Notes under the pieces: generated by a model
What the model saw: the letters and a program-made list of their open reading frames with translations, nothing else
Databases searched by the model: none
What the model was told of the DNA's origin: nothing
Source: Clostridia bacterium
GTDB taxonomy: Bacteria; Bacillota; Clostridia; Christensenellales; CAAEEZ01
Length of the DNA stretch: 64,000 nt
Assembly (NCBI GenBank): GCA_900755035.1
Contig: CAAEEZ010000014.1
Location: 124,001 to 188,000 of the forward strand
Direction of reading: 5' to 3'
Shown here: piece by piece, positions 60,880 to 64,000 of the stretch
Layout: the number at the start of each line of letters is the position of its first letter
Position numbering within the stretch: position 1 is the first letter of the stretch
Program-made: the position numbers and the translations under genes

Positions 60880-62844
60880 ATGAGAGTAGAAAGTAAAAAT
60901 CTAGTAAAAGAGATAAATATAATAGATGGGAAAATAACGTCGGCTTGTTTACTAAATAAAATAACGGGTAAAAGTTTAATGCTTGAAAATTACAGCGAAT
61001 TCAAAATATCCTATTTTGATAAGAACAAAAAGAAGCAATTAAACCTAATAACTAGTAACGACTTTTTGGCTAACGAAAATGGCAATATGATAGAATTTGC
61101 GGGGAAAAAGGGCGAAAACGATTGGAATATTAGGGTAAATTACTACGTAGACGAAAAAAGCCAAACCATTAAAAAATATATTACGCTAAAAACGGATAAC
61201 GACGTAAATCTAGATTATATTTGCCTTGACGAATTCGACGTAACTACGGCTAGTTTTAAGTGGACTATTCCACCTATAAAGGATAGGGTTTACGTACCTG
61301 ATAGAATATTCGTATTAGGTCAACCATACTACGTTCAGGATATGTTTTTCGGTGGCGAGTACCCAACTTGCGAAAACAAAATATCTAACGATACGGCTAG
61401 CGCAAAATACTTTTTGGGCAGGACTTTTGATAAGATAGCAACGGACGGCGAGTACAAGAGCGTGGAGTTTGTTGTGGGCGCAGGAATAGGCGATAGATTC
61501 GATATGTTGCGTTCTTCTTTCTTTAAGTATACCGAAACTTTTGCTCAACCTTCTAAATTTAGGGTACAATTCAATTCGTGGTACGACTATATGTTAGATA
61601 TAGACAGCGAAAAGATTGAAAAATCTTTTACAGAAGTAGCTACGAATATGAAAGAAGCAGGATTTAGACCGTTAGATTGCTACGTAATTGACGACGGTTG
61701 GACGGACTATAAAGTATCAAAATTGTGGGATTTTGATAAAAAACATTTTGCTAACGAATTTAACAAGGAAAGCGAACTGACCAAAAAATTAGATTCTACT
61801 TTCGGCGTGTGGTTTGGCCCACGTGGCGGTTATACGACTCAAACCGTGAAGTATGCAAGGTTGCTTAAAAAAATAGGGTACGGCTATTGCAGACAGTCGT
61901 ACGATATTTGTACGGGCGACCCTAGGTACGTAAAAGATTTGACGGACAAAATGGCTGAATTTTGCCAAAAATACAACGCAACTTATTTTAAGATAGACGG
62001 TTTTGCGTGTACGCCTTGCAAATCTTCTAAACACGGACACCCAAAGGGAGCAGGGGACGGAATATATTTCTACACTTTTTTGTGGGAGCAATGGCTGAAA
62101 GGTTTTGAAAAAATAAGGAAGGTTCAGCCCGACGTATTTTTGAATATCACTTCCTATTCGCATCCGTCGCCGTGGTTTCTAAAATGGGTGAACGCAATGT
62201 GGCTAAATAATTGTGGCGATATGAATTACGTTGGAAAGGGTAGCGACCTTGACCAATGCTTAAATTATAGGGACGGTAGGTATCGTGATTTCTTCGAAAC
62301 GAGGCAACTTCAATTCCCTGTAAGTTATATCTATAATCACGAGCCGTGTTACGCTGAAAGGAACTACAATCCGCCACTACCTGCAAAATCGCACAAAACG
62401 GTAAAGTATACTTACGAAGAATTTGAAAAGTATATGTACGTGTGTATGATGCGTGGAACGGGATTTGTGGAATTATATTTCAGCCCGAGTATGTTCGACA
62501 AAAAGAGATGGAAAATAGCAGCCGACGTGCTAAATTGGGCGGAAGAGAATTTTGATATTATCAAAAATAGCCAATTTTTCGGTGGAGAGCCAAAGGACGA
62601 AACGGTGTACGGATACTACGCAAAATCGGGTGATAAGGCAATCGTAATGCTACGAAACAGTAGTGATAAAGAGGTGGTTTACGGGCTAGATAATGCAAAA
62701 TTATCTTTTGATGACGCCGACTACTACGTATGCGAGTATTATCCAACTAAAACTACCGAAAAGAAAGTATCGGGTAAAGGCGAGTGCGAAATAACGCTTG
62801 CGCCGTATCAAGTGAAAATACTATACGTGGATTTTATAAGATAA
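60880..62844 (+). CDS. Alpha-galactosidase-like glycoside hydrolase (clan GH-D type)
   Basis: 654 aa. After an N-terminal beta-sandwich domain (~1-210), the catalytic barrel begins around NSWYDYM, with VIDDGWTDYK, FGVWFGPRGG and the likely nucleophile Asp373 in YFKIDGFAC. Two features are unusual: a Cys/Lys/His-rich segment after the nucleophile (CTPCKSSKHGHPKG) and a conserved SHPSPWFLKWV region. GH36 or GH129-like enzymes remove alpha-galactose or alpha-GalNAc; the exact family and substrate are undecided. No signal peptide, so it is cytoplasmic. Confidence 0.78.
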   Translation: MRVESKNLVKEINIIDGKITSACLLNKITGKSLMLENYSEFKISYFDKNKKKQLNLITSNDFLANENGNMIEFAGKKGENDWNIRVNYYVDEKSQTIKKYITLKTDNDVNLDYICLDEFDVTTASFKWTIPPIKDRVYVPDRIFVLGQPYYVQDMFFGGEYPTCENKISNDTASAKYFLGRTFDKIATDGEYKSVEFVVGAGIGDRFDMLRSSFFKYTETFAQPSKFRVQFNSWYDYMLDIDSEKIEKSFTEVATNMKEAGFRPLDCYVIDDGWTDYKVSKLWDFDKKHFANEFNKESELTKKLDSTFGVWFGPRGGYTTQTVKYARLLKKIGYGYCRQSYDICTGDPRYVKDLTDKMAEFCQKYNATYFKIDGFACTPCKSSKHGHPKGAGDGIYFYTFLWEQWLKGFEKIRKVQPDVFLNITSYSHPSPWFLKWVNAMWLNNCGDMNYVGKGSDLDQCLNYRDGRYRDFFETRQLQFPVSYIYNHEPCYAERNYNPPLPAKSHKTVKYTYEEFEKYMYVCMMRGTGFVELYFSPSMFDKKRWKIAADVLNWAEENFDIIKNSQFFGGEPKDETVYGYYAKSGDKAIVMLRNSSDKEVVYGLDNAKLSFDDADYYVCEYYPTKTTEKKVSGKGECEITLAPYQVKILYVDFIR

Positions 62845-62882
62845 ATTAAAATAGCGTTCAATTTATAGAGTAATTACAAATA

Positions 62883-62907
62883 AAAACTCCCGTTTGGGAG
62901 TTTTTTA
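62883..62907 (+). terminator. Intrinsic terminator after the GH-D-like gene
   Basis: AAAACTCCC / GGGAGTTTT arms with GTTT loop and T tract. Confidence 0.88.
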
Positions 62908-63143
62908 ATTACCGTATAATTATATACATAACAAATGATTATATATAATCCTATCAACTACGTAATTTACGCTTGTTTAGAAGTCGTTGCAATTTTGCAA
63001 AACGAACCTATTGATAAGTGCTAATATGTACGTATTTTGGTATCTACCGATAAAGTAACGTATGCTAATATGTGCAAAGATTGAATATAATTTTAGAAAA
63101 TACGAAAGACTAAAACGTTGTTAAATTAAATGATAGTCGTAAT
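62908..63143. other. Non-coding interval with a short direct repeat
   Basis: AT-rich and without a credible gene. TGCTAATATGT occurs at 63019-63029 and again at 63063-63073. No transcription signal could be assigned. Confidence 0.5.
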
Positions 63144-63168
63144 AAAAAAAGAACGCCTAAGCGTTCCT
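63144..63168 (-). terminator. Intrinsic terminator of the DUF4364/TSCPD genes
   Basis: On the minus strand GAACGC / GCGTTC arms with TTAG loop, then a run of T. Confidence 0.83.
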
Positions 63169-63172
63169 TATT

Positions 63173-63418
63173 TTAGTGGTTATCTTTATATTCTTTCAAG
63201 GCTTTTGCAAGTTGGTCTGGGCAAGACGTATTGCCTCTACAAGGTATTCCTTCAAGTAGCGATATTACCTCGTCGATATTTCTACCGACTGCAAGCCTGC
63301 TTACGCCTGCGGTGTTGCCCCTGCAACCACCTTCAAACTCCACGTATTTTAGCGTGTCGTTTTCTACGTCAAAATATATTTTTCTACTACAAGTTCCTTT
63401 TGTTTTATAAGTTTCCAT
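63173..63418 (-). CDS. TSCPD domain protein (TIGR03905 type)
   Basis: 81 aa. Its Cys pattern GTCSRKI, GGCRGNTAG, GIPCRGNTSCPDQLA matches the small TSCPD proteins that share a C-terminal domain with class II ribonucleotide reductases. The four cysteines probably bind a metal; function unknown. It lies seven bases after the DUF4364 gene on the same strand. Confidence 0.9.
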   Translation of the reverse strand: METYKTKGTCSRKIYFDVENDTLKYVEFEGGCRGNTAGVSRLAVGRNIDEVISLLEGIPCRGNTSCPDQLAKALKEYKDNH

Positions 63419-63425
63419 AATTACC

Positions 63426-63944
63426 TCAATCAGTTAGTATTTCAAGTAGTGCGCTATACGCTTGCGCTGCTTTATCCGTCCAATTTTTGCAAATATTTTT
63501 TGCCGAACTTCTGCTTTCTACGATTAGTTTTAGGTCAAGTTGCGGTCTATCCGTATTGAATATTTTTAGTATAACGGTGTACGTGCCGTCGTTATTTCTG
63601 TAATAATCGGTAAAATATTCTTGTCTTTTGCGATAGTATAAGCGATTTTTAGCAATATATTCGCTTATTTCGTCTCTAACGTGCGACGGAATCCTAGTGT
63701 AAAAATTAGCAATGCACGACCTTCCGTCAGGCGTTATCGAGAACAACCTAGAAGAAGAAAGTTGGGCGCTATTGTAGCAAAAACCCGTATCAATTAGGTC
63801 GTTAAGGGCAATTTTGCAGTCCATATAACTTACCCAATCGTTTGCGTTTGAGCAAATATCTAATAAGGAGTCCTCGCTAAGAGGAATTTCCATCTTATCG
63901 AATATGAACAATAATATTAACTTGTTTACTATATTATCTTGCAT
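63426..63944 (-). CDS. DUF4364 family protein
   Basis: 172 aa. N-terminal winged-helix-like region (KLILLFIFDKMEIPLSEDSLLDICSNANDWVSYMDCKIALNDLIDTG), then a mixed alpha/beta domain. This matches DUF4364, a family largely confined to Clostridia, thought to be DNA-binding. First gene of a two-gene unit with the TSCPD protein; AAGGAG lies upstream of its start. The 56 bases beyond its start reach the window edge. Confidence 0.9.
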   Translation of the reverse strand: MQDNIVNKLILLFIFDKMEIPLSEDSLLDICSNANDWVSYMDCKIALNDLIDTGFCYNSAQLSSSRLFSITPDGRSCIANFYTRIPSHVRDEISEYIAKNRLYYRKRQEYFTDYYRNNDGTYTVILKIFNTDRPQLDLKLIVESRSSAKNICKNWTDKAAQAYSALLEILTD

Positions 63945-64000
63945 ATTTTACTCCTTTTTTACATAGTGCTTGAAAAGTATAGCACATTTTTATCTGATTA

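Noticed and set aside
1..64000. tRNA, rRNA, CRISPR or insertion sequence features
   Set aside because: No cloverleaf-like run with a CCA end, no regularly spaced repeats and no transposase or integrase motif were found in any intergenic region.

Overview
The window reads as a chromosome segment of an anaerobic, low-GC Gram-positive bacterium of the Clostridia (Bacillota). The reasons are AT-rich DNA (roughly 36-39% GC by sampling lines), strong AGGAGG-type ribosome binding sites, sigma-A style promoters, lipoboxes, and a marker set that includes CdaA, a SpoIIE-type phosphatase, DUF4364, UPF0210/UPF0237, iron-sulfur L-serine dehydratase, FeoAAB and an [FeFe]-hydrogenase-like protein. No rRNA, tRNA, CRISPR array, prophage, integrase or transposase was seen, so the window looks like stable chromosome with many small operons. 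Genus cannot be fixed from sequence reading alone.

Layout. 1-2.8 kb: end of a MATE transporter fused to a cytidylate-kinase-like domain, a sugar O-acetyltransferase and a TetR regulator. 2.9-6.6 kb: ferrous iron operon (FeoA, FeoA, FeoB, Cys-rich partner) and a DUF134 / NifX-like pair; the feo promoter is bracketed by two copies of a palindromic operator. 6.7-11.4 kb: lipase-like lipoprotein and a two-ATPase ABC exporter. 11.4-14.6 kb: a sigma factor, an RsgI-like anti-sigma factor and an acidic lipoprotein whose upstream regions share a promoter-like motif. 14.7-17.1 kb: a GNAT/radical-SAM fusion and an NlpC/P60 lipoprotein. 17.2-25.4 kb: metal homeostasis (CopA with a probable internal CopZ start, CadC-type ArsR, split CadA, CDF transporter) with serine dehydratase between. 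25.4-29.6 kb: metallophosphoesterase, PIG-L deacetylase, GH20 hexosaminidase. 30-33 kb: asd-dapA-dapB on the minus strand behind a lysine riboswitch. 33-39.2 kb: membrane protein, methyltransferase, Hsp33, three poorly characterised repeat/HD proteins and a small membrane protein. 39.3-44.3 kb: condensation-fold acyltransferase with a zinc-ribbon membrane partner, then a sensory-type [FeFe] hydrogenase-like protein with a PP2C phosphatase. 44.4-49.9 kb: UPF0210/ACT pair, P-loop kinase, aminotransferase, two membrane proteins, pyrophosphatase. 50-53 kb: GlpA-like, GlpB-like and DUF1667 proteins. 53-60.8 kb: short ComEC, then a tight run holA, membrane protein, degenerate M28 peptidase, cdaA, DUF1015, aspartate kinase. 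60.9-64 kb: GH-D-like glycosidase, TSCPD protein and DUF4364.

How the genes fit together. Aspartate kinase (59.5 kb) and asd-dapA-dapB (30-33 kb) supply the lysine/diaminopimelate pathway, but only the second set carries a lysine riboswitch. Iron, copper and cadmium/zinc handling each have a dedicated transporter, and the cad genes have a recognisable sensor and operator. The most unusual points are a metal-ligand-stripped M28 pseudopeptidase immediately upstream of the c-di-AMP synthase, the sigma/RsgI/lipoprotein module with a repeated promoter motif, the hydrogenase-like sensor with its phosphatase, the GNAT/radical-SAM fusion, an internal CopZ start inside copA, three probable leaderless mRNAs, and a marked scarcity of the tetranucleotides GATC and CATG over the whole window.
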